This document shows, one piece after another, positions 46,053 to 58,594 of a DNA stretch of 64,000 bases. Source of the DNA: Piezodorus guildinii. Lineage: Eukaryota > Arthropoda > Insecta > Hemiptera > Pentatomidae. A program made the position numbers and the translations under genes. Where the stretch lies: assembly GCA_023052935.1 (NCBI GenBank), contig CM041297.1:112273563-112337562 (forward strand). The letters run 5' to 3'. The notes under the pieces were generated by a model. The model was not told the origin of the DNA. It did not search any database and saw only the letters and a list, made by a program, of their open reading frames with translations. Position 1 is the first letter of the stretch. Every line of letters begins with the position of its first letter.

Positions 46053-46088
46053 ATTGTATTATATAATACAATTACAATGGCCATTGTA
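46053..46088. repeat. Two adjacent perfect palindromes
   Basis: A 20-bp palindrome (46053-46072) abuts a 16-bp palindrome TACAATGGCCATTGTA (46073-46088). CCATTGTATTATA is also present as a direct repeat at 46051 and 46081. Confidence 0.8.
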
Positions 46089-46129
46089 TTATACCCTACA
46101 GTTAAATTATGTTTAAAAAAAAAAAAAAA

Positions 46130-46976
46130 TGATTTGTCCTTAACACTCCGAAGCGGTCTCATGTGACCCATTTATACGTCTTTGACTATTGCTGCTTAGT
46201 ATATGGTGGCCTCCCGACGGGGCTTGAGGACAGACTAAAACGAATTATGAACATATTATTAAGATTTGTCCTCAGTACTCCGAAGAGGTCTCATGTAACC
46301 CATTTTTACGAAAAGTTGAAGTGGCTCCTTCCCCCAATCCGCAGACAATATTTCCTAGGAGCATACCTTTACCAAATCATTAACTCCCAACACCCTCCAT
46401 ACATTTACAGTCTCCTCCAATTTAAATCTTCAGTCCATTCACTTGAAACAAGATCCCGCCATTCCGACCTTTACTTTCCTACCCATAGAACTAAAACATT
46501 TGATCGTTCCTTCCTTGTCCGCTCCTCTACTTTCTGGAATTCTCTACCTACTCATATCCGCCATGCTGCTTCTCTCTCCTCATTTAAATCCCAACTTTTC
46601 CAATACCTTTTATTATCCCAAAAAGACGCTTAAAAACTGTGATATTTATATTACTTACATCACACTTTGAAAGTGATATTTGTTCATAGTATATATTTAA
46701 ACGATGTTATCTATTCATTTATATTTAAGTTTGTTCAACACAATATTTTCTAGGAATTGTTTTTACTTTATGTTATCATTGTATACATATTTTTTTTTTC
46801 TTTTTCTTGTATATATGTGTGTATATGCGTGAGTAATATACACACATAAATTAACCCACAAATGTAATTAGTAGAAATTATGTTGGCCAGACATGCTGTA
46901 TAATTAAACTGTACAAAGCTGTTATTCTTAGGGGACCCAGTCCCAGAATAAAAATTATTTTCTATTTCTACTTCTC
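46130..46976 (+). mobile_element. CR1-like LINE 3' fragment (copy 3)
   Basis: An open frame at 46163-46633 encodes the ORF2 C-terminus (FDYCCLVYGGLPTGLEDRLK; FDRSFLVRSSTFWNSLPTH), followed by the 3' UTR and the hairpin end 'ggggacccagtccc' with a TTCTAT-type tail. The first about 48 bp (46130-46177) duplicate a segment found in its proper place at 46265-46312, so the 5' end is rearranged. Confidence 0.85.
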
Positions 46977-46984
46977 TATTTCTA

Positions 46985-47650
46985 TACGTCGAGTTAAAGT
47001 GGCTCCTCCCTCCAATTCGTCAATATTTAGACAATATTTCCTAGGATCATTCCTTTACCAAACCATTAACACCAAGCTCCCTCCTTATATCCACAGTCTT
47101 CTACAATTTAAATCGTCAATCCACTCCCTCGAAACAAGGTCCCGCCATTCTGACCTTTACATTCCTACCCATAGAACAACAACTTTTGATCATTCCTTTC
47201 TTGTCCGCTCTGCAAATATCTGGAATTCCCTACCTACTCATATCCGCCATGCTTCATCTCTATCATCATTCAAGTCCCAACTGTTCCAATACCTCCTGTA
47301 TTCCCAAACAGACGCTCAACAGCAATGACGTTTTATATCAAACATTAGATTTTGAATGTAAAAAGGAAATATTATTTATTGATCATACCTTACTTAATTT
47401 ATTAATCTTTTTAAATTTAGTTTCGTTCAGCAAAAGTATGCATCTGAAGAAGTTTATTTGTTTTACTCTTTTGTTTTATTGTATAGATATATTCCTTTTT
47501 TTTATTTTATTACTTTTTACACCATTGTAATTAAGAATTAATCATGATCATTTGGTCTTTTGGCCAGATACACTGTATACTTTAATTGTACATATTTTTT
47601 GTTCTTAAGGGACTATGTCCCAGAATAAAGATTATTTTCTATTTCTATTT
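46985..47650 (+). mobile_element. CR1-like LINE 3' fragment (copy 4)
   Basis: It starts abruptly at LKWLLPPI-like text directly after the tail of copy 3. It runs through FDHSFLVRSANIWNSLPTHI to a stop at about 47328 and ends 'gggactatgtcccagaataa' with a TTCTAT tail. Same orientation as copy 3. It is therefore a later 5'-truncated insertion into or beside that tail. Confidence 0.85.
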
Positions 47651-49124
47651 TTAAAATGGCCTCCTATCAAAAGCGATTTAATTCAATAACTCAGCTATTT
47701 TTGAAAATAAGGAAAAATAAATTATTGTATTTATAAAAAAAAAAACCGCGAATAATAAGAAAAAAACAAAGAAAAAATTGTAAATTTAACCCATAAATAC
47801 GCCCATGTCTCCGTTATTTTCGAGTAATGAAATGTACAAAGTTAATGGTCCATTACAATATAAATAAAATAAATTAATAATAATAATAAAAGTTAATGGT
47901 CCATTACAATATAAATAAAATAAATAATCGTTAGGAATGTTGCATGTTTTGTATTGTATAATTATTAGGATAAAATCATATAAAATGCATTCATATATCG
48001 TTAAAAAATGAGGATTTTCAATTACAACTTTGTGAGTTATTGTGACAACTCATTGCAGTAAACATTCGTCTTATATTTTTTCTATTCGAAAAGAATAAGA
48101 TTTAATTTATACGCAGTAGACCGCTAAAAATCACCACTATATGAGACCAAATATTGCTTAATTAATCTATACAAAAATTTATAAAAAACGGATGCGATAA
48201 TGCGGGATAGCCTGATGGTGCTAATCTGTGGATAACAAAAGGCTCACACATCATTGGCTCATTCATGTCTAAATTTTTCTATACTGACAGCATATCTTTT
48301 TTTTTGACACTTTTATCGTTTTACGATAGAGTGTTCACAAAACAAACATTGTTGATTGAAGATAATTAGATCAAGCTAAGTGTTATTAATATATTATTAT
48401 TATTATAACCCCAGTTAATCACGTAGAAGCGTTGAATATTCAAGGGAAAATTATAAAAGGATAATTTTATGTCGTTTAAAATTAATTGATCTGATTTACA
48501 ACGAAATTTTAATCTAGGAACTTAAACATAATTCGTTTAACTACATCCCTCAGGGTGACAAAATTCAAAATTTAGGTATTGCTCAGTCATCATTCAATAT
48601 ATTCCCCTTTTACATTCTTTTGGTAACCTGTTAAACAGCCAAGTACAATAAAATTTATTTCCATTTTTTTTTTAAATTTAGTACTCACTATTCGTTAACT
48701 GGTTTCTATTTTTTTTTTCTTTTTTTCTTTAAGGAATTTATTTTGTTTTAATTATGTAACTATATTACACATCTGCTTTCGTTCAAACATTGCTTTTAAT
48801 ACGTTAGTGCTATAATAGATGGTTATTTGCAGAAAAAAACATTAAGGAGCAAATAACTGAGAACTTTATAGCCAATAAAATATTAAAAATCAGTATATAA
48901 TTAAATGAAAAACAAATAAAAGGATGTCGTTATCCTGGAACCAAGTCCTTTTAGAACATTTTTTTCTAAAAGTTTTATTTTTATTTTATTTGTGATTCAT
49001 CCCTAAGAATATACAGAAAAGGTCAAGACGATTTCTGATCAAATTATTACAAAAAAAAAAATTCTTGATGGAAACTTGAAAACGATCTGAAATAGCTGAA
49101 CGGTCATCATAACTAAATAACAAA
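47651..49124. other. Intron DNA with family D traces
   Basis: 47680-47830 resembles family D arm sequence ('taactcagctatttttgaaa', 'aaccgcgaataat'). A 50-bp direct repeat, 'agttaatggtccattacaat' and following, occurs at about 47840 and 47889. The remainder is unassigned. Confidence 0.4.
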
Positions 49125-49135
49125 CATATACATAT

Positions 49136-49205
<70 letters not shown>

Positions 49206-49230
49206 ATATATATATTTTATACATATATAT
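49125..49230. repeat. (AT)n tract
   Basis: About 105 bp of AT repeats with short interruptions. A 65-codon frame through it is spurious. Confidence 0.95.
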
Positions 49231-49839
49231 CAACACAAATACAGCTAGCTATACTTCAATTACGAAAAACCTTAAAAAAACAGATCAAACTGCCCTCACA
49301 ACTCATTTCAGAAAGACTTACATAAAGATGTACATTCAAATTCTATTCATCCAAAATTATACATTATGAAAAAAAAACAGCTTCAAATGAAATATGAAAG
49401 TAATGATTACTATATAAAAATTGCGCTATAAAAAAAAAATCTGATGTTCAAAACATTAATTCATGATATTCAAATTTAATAAACACATATTAACAATAAT
49501 ATGAATAGTAATAATAAAGTAAATACAATTTTAAAAAAGAAAACTCTAGACTCCTGACGTCATAAATTTGGAAAATCCTCCCTACCTAAACTATCCTAGC
49601 ACCTTTGTTTCAGTATTCTATCAAAACTTATAGTTTACACGTATGTCTATGTAAGACACAATTTTATCTAAAATTGTAAGTAAATTTCAAATAATATCTT
49701 TAATTCAAATTCTAATTAAAATATCTATTTAAGAAGTGTATATTTATTCACTGTTCAATACATTCTTTTCTATCTCTCTAACTATAATCTCTTAATTATT
49801 GTATACAAATTTTAACTTTCTGTTTTTTTGTTTTTCCAT

Positions 49840-49985
49840 TGTTGAGGCATGGATATGAGAACGATAAATTATCAAAACGTTGCATAAATAAAATTGTGTA
49901 TTTATTGACTGAAACCTAAGACCAGTAGAGAACTATAATTATTAACAGTCGAGAACTAATCAAACAATATATATATATATATATT
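49840..49985 (-). repeat. Copy of the Penelope-like repeat unit
   Basis: It is the inverse of 18360-18500: 'attgtttgattagttctcga', the 'aggtttcagtcaataaat' block and the GTTTTGATAAT..TTATCGTTCTCAT motif. It ends in TATATA, as the other copy begins. Confidence 0.65.
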
Positions 49986-50404
49986 ATATATTCTTAGTTC
50001 TATTCTCTGTTTTGATATTAGTATACGTAAAAATCTTACTTAGATATTTGCAATAAAAACGTAATTATCTTAACAGATATTCTTAAAGAAACGCAATCAC
50101 ACACTCACAGCGAACCACGTCACATTAGGAATCCCCTCAAAAGTACCCCTTCACATGAATAATTTAAAGGGATGGAGTATGGAGGAGTTTCTTGCTGTAA
50201 TGTATGGTCGGATAATGATCTCAAGCAACCGGGCAGCTTGCAAGAGAATAATTGGACCAAGGAACTCAAAAAAACAGACACTGAAAGTAAAAGGTTTCCT
50301 TGTAATGTCATTATTTTCGGAAATCATCATTCTAATTAAATGATTCTCTATTAAAACCCTTAAAAAACATGTAAGTTGTTTACTTAGAAAAAGTTATTAT
50401 ACGC

Positions 50405-50555
50405 CCATAATACCATTACTTCCATGACAAACTCCATTTAGAATACAGCGAAAAAGAGATATTATCCTTGCTTCCTCTTCGATCCCTGATAAACCTCCAA
50501 GACTTCCGAAAATAAGATGGCCGCAAGACATTATAATTTATATGTTGTGTAGTGC
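50405..50555 (+). mobile_element. Jockey-like LINE C-terminal scrap
   Basis: HYFHDKLHLEYSEKEILSLL-like text followed by a stopped K-W-P-Q-D-I-I-type end matches the C-terminus of the copy at 26222-27246. Confidence 0.6.
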
Positions 50556-50559
50556 AGCC

Positions 50560-50742
50560 AGTTCGATTATTTTTGGTATTTTTGAATTCAAACAAATTAA
50601 TATGTCAGATTGTCATATTATCATCACTCATTCAAATCTGAAAAGAAAAATTAACTAGCCGTTGATAATTTGTTAAAAGATATACCTTATCGCTTTTTAA
50701 AGGTTTAATAAAACAATGGATTATGGAAATGAATATATTAAA

Positions 50743-50801
<59 letters not shown>

Positions 50802-52074
50802 TATAAGTGTTTTTTATTATTTATTGTGTTCAAATGGTTTTTGTCAGCTTATTTTTTAACGTCGTTTATGCTACTGTGGCTAATTGGATGAATTAAAAAA
50901 ATATTATTAGTTTCTAATGTGTCATCATGGTGAAACATACTTGATGTATGTATATTGAGAAATTAAGAGGAAAAAAGCCTAGGCCGCGGGGATTTAGACT
51001 TAATCACCATCTTACGCGGCCGTTGGCGGTGAAACAGTACGAATTTGTTATAGGTACTGAGCCTTTTTTTTTTTTTTTAATGTTGATTTATACTAAATCC
51101 ATATTTTAAAATTTTTTAAATAGATTAATAATGATTGAACGAACTGCATTATAAAATATGTAAATCGGAAAGGAATTATAATGTAAAAAAATATTTTTTC
51201 TATCCAATCTGTGTTTGAAAGGTGGCCTTTGTAAAAAAACCTTATATAATGTAAAATGTGTATATTTTCATTTATTAAATTTTCTCCCCTCTGTTCATTC
51301 TGAGATTCATTAGCTTCATTCGTTGTTACCCTTGCGATAACTTACATTTATGTGAATGCATTCCTGAGTAAACGTTAATAAATCCCTCTATGTATAAAAT
51401 GATAACCAGATTTAGGTTTCCGCGAACTACTTCTAAACGTTTTTCATCATCATTTATGTCATTCTTTCCTGAAGGTTTATAAGTAAAATACATTGCAATT
51501 CAGCTTTTCTTTTACCGGGAAAATAAATTTTCTGTAATCATGTCATCAAAAAATTATTCCTGAAATATAAGTAGTAATATATAAGGATAATATAACGTTG
51601 GAAAGCGCAAGGTTTTAGAAACGTTCATATTCAATAAAAGAAATCATACGAGTTAATATAAAGTTTTTGTAAGCCCGTAAAATTATTAACATATATTATT
51701 TTTAAAGAGCGAGGTTATCACCTTCGTAAAGGTTATATTCTTCCATTTAGTGAGCAAGGTTTTATAAGGCTGAATGCCATGAAAGCGCTGGCTAGAAACT
51801 GTGTCGCGTAGCTGACATAGACTGAGGCAGCTCAACGGTGAAAGGCACAAGAAGGAAGAAGGTTTTTGAAAAAATATCACGTATCGAATCATAACTCAGT
51901 CGTTAATATAAATCTTAAGCTGTTATAAATCTATAAATAAACATTGTTAGTTTATAGATTATTATATCAATTAATATTATTATAATTAACTAACTAATAT
52001 AAATATTATTAAATTAATTAGTCACTTATATTTCAACATTTTGAGGATAAACTTTAACAACTTATATCCAAAAT
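50560..52074. other. Intergenic or intron DNA
   Basis: (AT)n at 50744-50797. 'tatgctactgtggctaattgg' at about 50868 is a SINE family D head scrap. A 68-codon minus frame at 51686-51892 lies in a slightly GC-richer patch but has no motif. Confidence 0.4.
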
Positions 52075-52430
52075 TTTGAGGATAAACTCCTTCCGACATC
52101 AGATGAAGTACGATATTTGGGACTGTACTTAGACAAAAGACTGACTTGGAGGACCCACATTAGACTTAAAAGACAACAACTGAACAGACGATTTGGACTA
52201 CTATCTCGTCTGCTAGACAAACGATCCAAATTATCCGTGAACACCAAACTTACTATTTACAAAGTACTGATCAAACCATTATAGACATACGGGATAGAGC
52301 TATGGGGATCTACAAAATATTCTAACATCCAAATAATTCAGACCCTTCAATCGAAAATATTGCGAAAAATCGTGGATGCACCGCTTTATGTAACCAACGA
52401 ATTACTTCACAAGGACTTGGACTATATATA
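52075..52430 (+). mobile_element. Jockey-like LINE fragment
   Basis: A nearly open frame reads VRYLGLYLDKRLTWRTHIRL, RRFGLLSRLLDKRSKLSVNT, a stop, then TYGIELWGSTKYSN and QSKILRKIVDAPLYVTNELL. It is the cleanest view in the window of the post-RT region of this family. Confidence 0.8.
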
Positions 52431-52449
52431 TGTATATAAACCACAAAAT

Positions 52450-52586
52450 AAAAATCTGGTGGGGGCAACACACGACTTTCACTTACAGTTAAAATAAATT
52501 TAAGAACTATTAAATAAACTTAAATATAAAAAAATTATAGTTAATTTAAATAAAAATATTATTCATTTTCGTTAGATACATATGAC

Positions 52587-52655
<69 letters not shown>

Positions 52656-52774
52656 CAATATCAGATTATTACGTATAATTATCAGTAATAATTATATGCC
52701 GTATTAGCCACTTTACATTACCTTTTACAACTTTTGTGCATAAGATATTACATTTTCTATAATATTTTCAACGG

Positions 52775-52834
<60 letters not shown>

Positions 52835-53450
52835 CTTTTCATAGGTTCTAACAAAAAAAAAAAAATTACTATAAAACATTTTTTTTTTCTTTTCTCCTTT
52901 AGTTTTTATCAAATTTGTTCAACTTTCTTATTTAGCTACAATTTATCAATTATAATAAGGTTATAGGGTATTTTTACTGAATCTATAAAATTAAAGTTAC
53001 TTTAGAGGAAGAACATTTAAAATATCGGCATTGAAGACTTGAGTCTTACAGCTATTTCAATCAGAATGAAACCTACATGATATTAAAGCCCATTAAAATT
53101 TACATCGATATGGCCAGTTTAATCAGAAACGTTTAAAAGAATATTGTGAAAAAGTGCGAAATGCAAAGCTTAAAGTGACTCTTTTGGTTAGCTGATCGGG
53201 CGTATAGTTGTCTTGAATATAAAATTTAAGTTTCGTACGACTTTTCGTTTTCGCGCTGGACTAACCAGACCCCCCCCCCACACACACACACAGATATACA
53301 CACGGACACACAAACACACAGATCTTTTTTCGGGACTTGCTTATTTGGGGCCTAAAACGTGTATTTCCATTAAAAACTGGAATTAGAAAATTTTCACGAA
53401 CGCAATTCATTCCCTTACTATATATTTCATATATAGGTAAGTGAAAGTAA
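52450..53450 (+). mobile_element. TIR repeat family E, single copy
   Basis: It begins 'ctggtgggggcaacacacg' and ends 'gtaagtgaaagt' with internal inverted 'actttcacttac'. It matches 13645-14580 along its length, with two (AT)n expansions inside (52586-52649, 52782-52828) and a C-run plus CA tract at about 53270. No coding capacity seen. It sits directly after the truncated LINE at 52430. Confidence 0.75.
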
Positions 53451-54462
53451 TACGGTATACATTCTCGAAAAATATAACGGGAATAATAGAAATACGATAG
53501 TTAATCTAAATAGGCAACAATGATCGTTCGACAATCAACCTCTAATGTACAGATTTATAAATTCTCTTGGTATCAATTTTTGGTTAAAAAAAATTAAATT
53601 TAGATGGCAAAATTAACCATACATTTTTTGTTAGTTGTTTAAGAATTATATGATGTTTTCTTATAATTTTTTACTTGTTTTGGTGTGGATATGTAAGGGT
53701 ATATACATCTATGTGTAAGTTTATATGTGAATGTCGGTTCGTATACAGTTGTTAATCAAAAGTATAATCCTACAAAAATACTACGTGCCCTAGCATCTAG
53801 AAACAACGTGCTATGAAACAATAAAAAAAAAAAAGGAGATAGCAAAAAATTCTTATAATTAAGTACCCAAAAAGAAGACCATTCGAAGTATATTTAAATA
53901 TTTTTGAAATATTTCATGAATGAACATGGGCTTACAAAAAAATGAAATAACCCTACAACTCATAACCACATTAATTTGTTACACAGAAATTAAAATGATT
54001 AAATGATACACATGATTAAAATCAAAGCGGATCATTTACATATGAAAAGTTATTGTTATTTAAAATTAAACCACCATTAGATGAAAAATTAACAAGAACA
54101 GTAGTTATAAAAAATTAACAACAATTTTAGAATAAAATAATATAAAATAAAAAATATATGCCTGTAAGAGAATTAATAATTTGTAACTTAATGTTGGAAT
54201 GTCTCAAAAATAATTAAATAATTTTTAGAAACCAATTATATGGATTTCTTTTTTATTAATACTATAGAACAGGCCTTCAATTATGAAAAAAAAATCTGGA
54301 GAAACCTACATAAAAAATAAACCTGAAGACAAGTCCTTCTGAGTTTTGTCCTCCCATATTCCCTATGTATGTTATTATTTTTTATTATTTGGGCCTATTT
54401 GCTCGCTATTACATTACTGCTGACATACACGAATTAAAAAATGAAGTGAAAAAAAAAAATTC
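53451..54462. other. AT-rich DNA, nothing recognised
   Basis: No frame, palindrome or named repeat is supported. Confidence 0.4.
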
Positions 54463-55390
54463 TGTAAATTATTACACAATGGTTTATTATTTCAAAATAA
54501 CAACATTAGAATATAACTGTTTATATGGCTGTTAATAGGCCATTAAGTAATATGAAAAGAAATAATTCACAGGATCATATCATATCACTACGCTATATCT
54601 AAGCTAGTTTTTTACCATTTTCAATGATTTTTGTTTTGTTTTGTTTATCGCGATATACTGATTCTGAAACACTATGCGTACTTCTTTTTCTTCAAAAAGC
54701 GTATTAATGTGTAAAATTTAAATTTTTTTTCTTGTCTTTTTTCAATTTTATATAATTATTCGCTATTTTCGGTTAAAAACCACTGATAAATTTTGTTTCT
54801 ATCTTCAAAAAATAACTGAATTATTGAATTAAAGCCCTTTTGATCGGCCGCCATTTTAAAACTAACCAGCTGTTATCAACGTCTAGGTCTTAGGATTATT
54901 TTAAACAAATTGGGCCAGTAGTTTTGGAGAAACGCCGCGGACGGCGGACAAACAGATTGTTTTTGATCGTTATTCGGATCCTAGGCATCTTGAAACGTAA
55001 GATCTCAAAATTAGAAGGGGTGTTATTTTATTTTTTTTTTCTTAGTCGATTACAAAGGTTCATTATTGAAAATAATAAACCAAAAACTGTAAAGTCTCAA
55101 AAAAGCTATTGATACTTTTTTAATCGACCAAAAAAATAAATACCCTTCAACATTTGGAAGCTTACTTTTCAAGATACTTAGAACACGAAAAACGAATAAA
55201 AAAATCCGTTTGTCCGCCGTACGAATTAATAAATAATACATTTTTTATTTGTCATTAGACAATTAAATTTTCTAAAAACCGAAAAATAATCATTATATTA
55301 TTTAATATCCTGTAAAAAGCTATGTAAGCAGTCATATCCTAATATGATTATTTGGAAATAATGAACCATTGAGTAATACTTTGCAGTTTT
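54463..55390. repeat. Foldback element family D, compact copy
   Basis: The ends 'cacaatggtttattatttc' (about 54476) and 'ggaaataatgaaccattgag' (about 55350-55369) are inverted. In the middle, the arm 54941-55075 ('gccgcggacggcggacaaac' onward) is inverted at 55085-55224 ('gtttgtccgccgt'). ORFs of 62-63 codons on each strand are mirror shadows of the arms. Similar arm sequence lies at 41890-42110, 42890-43080 and 63730-64000. Confidence 0.75.
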
Positions 55391-55629
55391 TTTACTTTCA
55401 CTTACCTATATCGGTGTAAAATGTAATGGTTTTAATATAATGTATGTTTCATTATGATTGATATAGTCTGACAGGGCTTAAGTGCCGATAGTTTAAATTT
55501 TATTTCTCCAAAGTATCTTTAATTTTGTAGATTACATAATAGTTATAAATAGTTAAATCTTGTTTTTATTAATAAAAAAACAGGTAAATGTATTTTATAT
55601 CAATTACTATTATAGAAGAGTAATTTAAG

Positions 55630-55992
55630 TTATGAATATATTATTCGGAACAGTCTCTTCTATTTTATTTATATATTTATTTACCATAACATATATAAAC
55701 TGTGATTATTAAACTATTACGTTTCGAGGTACTTCTTATGCCTCATCTTCAGATCTTTAAATATCATATTTATTTCCATATTATATCCTAATATAGATCA
55801 TTTAATATTGTAGTATTATTCATATTAAGTTCCTATATATGAATAATTCTGTAATTCTGTTAAAATTTATCTTTTCATTGTCAATAAAAAAGGTACCTCA
55901 GGCGTAATGTTTTAATAATCATGTTTTATATGTTATAATAAATAAATATATAAATAAAATAGAAGAGACTGTTCCGAATAATATATTCATAA
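55630..55992. repeat. Palindromic insertion (family F)
   Basis: Arms of about 105 bp ('ttatgaatatattattcgg'..'gtacc') face each other at 55630-55735 and 55888-55992 with few differences. The loop of about 150 bp carries a hammerhead-like motif. It lies inside a family E copy. Confidence 0.8.
55721..55752 (-). ncRNA. Hammerhead-like core, second copy
   Basis: On the minus strand: CTGAAGA (55746-55752), one T, stem II GAGG (55741-55744) paired with CCTC (55726-55729), then GAAAC (55721-55725) and GTAAT. The architecture is the same as at 13470-13503, with different stem bases but intact pairing. No clear stem III. Candidate only. Confidence 0.4.
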
Positions 55993-56375
55993 GGTAAATA
56001 TATAAGTTGAACGAATTTGATATCCAACTAAAGGAGAAACTACAAATATATATTTTTTTAAATGAATTTTTCGTTTTTCTATTTATGAAAAGTAACATAA
56101 ATGTATAATATACCGTTGGAAAGCTAAAGATTAGAATTATCTTATACAAAAGGCTCTAAAAGTTATTAAAGAGTGATGAAAGGATAATAAAACTAACTTA
56201 TTGTTTTAAATAATAATATAATATTTTTTTTTTTTAATGAAACGCATGTATCTATAGAAATTACATTTAATTAATTCTCTATTTTTTCACTAATTTTCCT
56301 TTCTGACTTTATTTGAAAATTATTTTACCGATTTTGGCAACGTCGTGTGTAGCCCGCACCAGAGTTTTTTTTTTT

Positions 56376-56925
56376 TGTTTTTTTTTACTATAAACTTTAA
56401 TAATAAATTAAGCTACTTCACGTGGCTAACGCACTTAGTTCTAATACTAATTTCTCATATATAGTTACAATATTATTGAAACTAATATATCTACATCATA
56501 AATAGAATACACTAGAGAGCAACTAGTTATTGCCTAGAGTTAAGTCAATAATCCTCATCAAGTGAGTAGACAGATGCGATTAAATTGCATTCAAACATTA
56601 GCTGTCTTGCCGAGGCAACATATGCCAGGAGCATGCTGCACAGATACGAAATACAGGAAACATTGATGAATATGGTAACCGGATCATCAACTTTGTTGAA
56701 GAATACCTAATGCATAAACAACTTGCCTGGAATTATTAAGCCTCTTGCATATCCGATCCCATTTCAATTTCAGTTTTCTCTTTATGTAACGAAATGGGTT
56801 GTTGTTTAATTTTTTTTTAGGCCCAAAAGTTTCTTTTTCAACAGGAGGAAAATATTTTTTAATTATATTCGAGCTGGAAATAGCAACTAATTATTTTCTT
56901 AATATATATCAAATATTCAATATGT
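56376..56925. other. Unassigned DNA
   Basis: No gene or known repeat seen. Confidence 0.4.
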
Positions 56926-57050
56926 TTGTTGCTACTATGGCTAATCGGACGATGCTACAGTGGGAGTCCTAAATTTTGCCTATCCAGGTTTTATTAGGAT
57001 AGGGATCTTTAACGAGTACCTGACATCGCACAGGCTCGGGACAATCTTTT
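56926..57050 (+). mobile_element. tRNA-derived SINE (family D)
   Basis: It contains TGGCTAATCGG (matches the pol III A-box consensus), then a degenerate B box 'ccaggttttattagg' and 'gatagggatctttaacgagt'. The copy at 58595-58672 has a better B box (GGTTCGATTGG), which supports a tRNA origin. Confidence 0.55.
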
Positions 57051-57054
57051 AACG

Positions 57055-57480
57055 TCCCCATATCCTAGTTTGTACCATATCCTCCTTCATTGCCCAACCT
57101 TTAAAGACAATAGACAATATATCTTAAAACCATCTGAATCCGTATCCTGCGACCTTCTAAACATTGAAAATATCTTAAACATTAATAGTAATATTTATAT
57201 TTTAAAAAATATGTAATAAGTATGATTCTATTAGTGTCATATAAATAATATTACGCTTCCGTTTATTTTGAATTATTTTCATTATTTACAGATTAATATT
57301 GTGTAGTAATCAATATTATGTTAATAACTTAGTATTATCCAGTTCGTTTTATTTTCGTTTATTTTTTTTTTAAGGAGTACTTGTTTTATCTTTTGTTTAA
57401 TGTTTTTGTTATAGAACACTAGACTCAGGTTATGTTTGTTTATAATTGTATTTTATGTAGTAAATAAATTCTATTCTATT
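57055..57480 (+). mobile_element. LINE 3' end with zinc-knuckle remnant
   Basis: The frame 57076-57216 reads HILLHCPTFKDNRQYI..., ending SNIYILKNM and a stop. This is the C-terminal end (H-I-L-L-x-C-P) typical of I- or Jockey-type LINEs with an RNase H domain. A 3' UTR with a TTCTA-repeat tail ends at about 57485. Confidence 0.7.
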
Positions 57481-57810
57481 CTATTATATTCAATAGGTTA
57501 TTTTATTGAATTCGAAATTAGTTCTCTCGCCTACTATTAAAATTAAATACTAGCTGTAACCTATGCGACTATGCCCGCGCACATTGTAGATTAATTTAAA
57601 TTATAGTTTAATTAATTTATTTATTTTTCGTATTATCGATCAATGATTTTGCATTCATGTGGTGAGAAATTCGACCAACTTTTGAATGAGTATCTATGAT
57701 TTTATTTACTTTTTTTAAAAGTTTAAGGGCAAAAACAAAAAACATGATCTGTTAATCTCGGCTTCCTTACTTCAGTTTCCTTGTCCCTAGTAGTTAAATT
57801 GCGTTTATAT

Positions 57811-57880
57811 ATTTTTAGGTAGTGTACTGGACTACTCACCTCCGGATTCCGAGTTCAAACCCGGTTATCGCAGTATAAAT
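57811..57880 (+). mobile_element. tRNA-like pol III promoter, SINE head
   Basis: TAGTGTACTGG fits the A box and GAGTTCAAACCC fits the B box at normal spacing. The flanks do not form an acceptor stem, so it looks like a SINE head (a third or fourth family), not a tRNA gene. Confidence 0.5.
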
Positions 57881-58594
57881 ATTTATTTTTATAATTACCG
57901 TCGTGGAGTGCCCTTGGGGTAGGGATGCCGTTCTAATGAACATCCAGCTTCTACCAAGTGGGTTCCCAAAAATGTGGTAAAATTTCAAATAACATGCACT
58001 GAACCCCAGACCGTCTTATATTTAAACAGTTTATTTCTTTTGTTTGTATTAAACCCTGTGAGGTGTAGCAAGCACCGCTTCTGCCACTCCATGAGACTAA
58101 AACCTGAACCAAAAATGGAACCTCCAATGAAGGGATTTATTTATTTACTATTACATCGTGTCTATCATGATAGTTTTACCCATTATCAAAGGCATCTCTA
58201 ATATCGGAACGTTTTGGGTTTCTTGTAAATCCGATAACTATATTACTACAGTAGCTGAGATATATCATGAAAATTTGAGTTTTCTTCTCTATATAACTCA
58301 CTAAGGAACACTAATAAAAGAAAAAATACAAAAATAATCTATTCAGATTTGTATTATATACTATGATAATAATGTTTCCCTCTCGCAGCTTACTCTGGTA
58401 CGATGTATAAAGTTAATAATATTTGTCTCTATCTCGGGTTACATACATATCAACCTAAAACCTTGTTGAAGATACTATAATTTACTAAAATAATAACATT
58501 GACAATACTATTATTAGTGAAATAATAATAATATACCAGCTGACATGTCCATTGTGTTTTATACCATGGAAGTTTCCGAGTTCTATATATATAT
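57881..58594. other. Unassigned DNA
   Basis: It may contain the body of the SINE beginning at 57811. A 75-codon plus frame (57974-58201) has no recognisable motif. Confidence 0.35.

Larger units (their letters stand above)
55391..56375 (-). mobile_element. TIR repeat family E, copy with nested palindrome
   Basis: In reverse it begins near 56370 ('ctggtgcgggctacacacg') and ends at 55391-55406 ('taagtgaaagta'). It shares 'cagggcttaagtgcc' and 'gaacgaatttgatatccaac' with the other copies. It is interrupted by the palindrome at 55630-55992 and abuts the foldback ending at 55390. Confidence 0.7.

Noticed and set aside
54924..55241. Paired 62-63 codon ORFs on both strands
   Set aside because: They arise from the two arms of a foldback repeat, so one mirrors the other.
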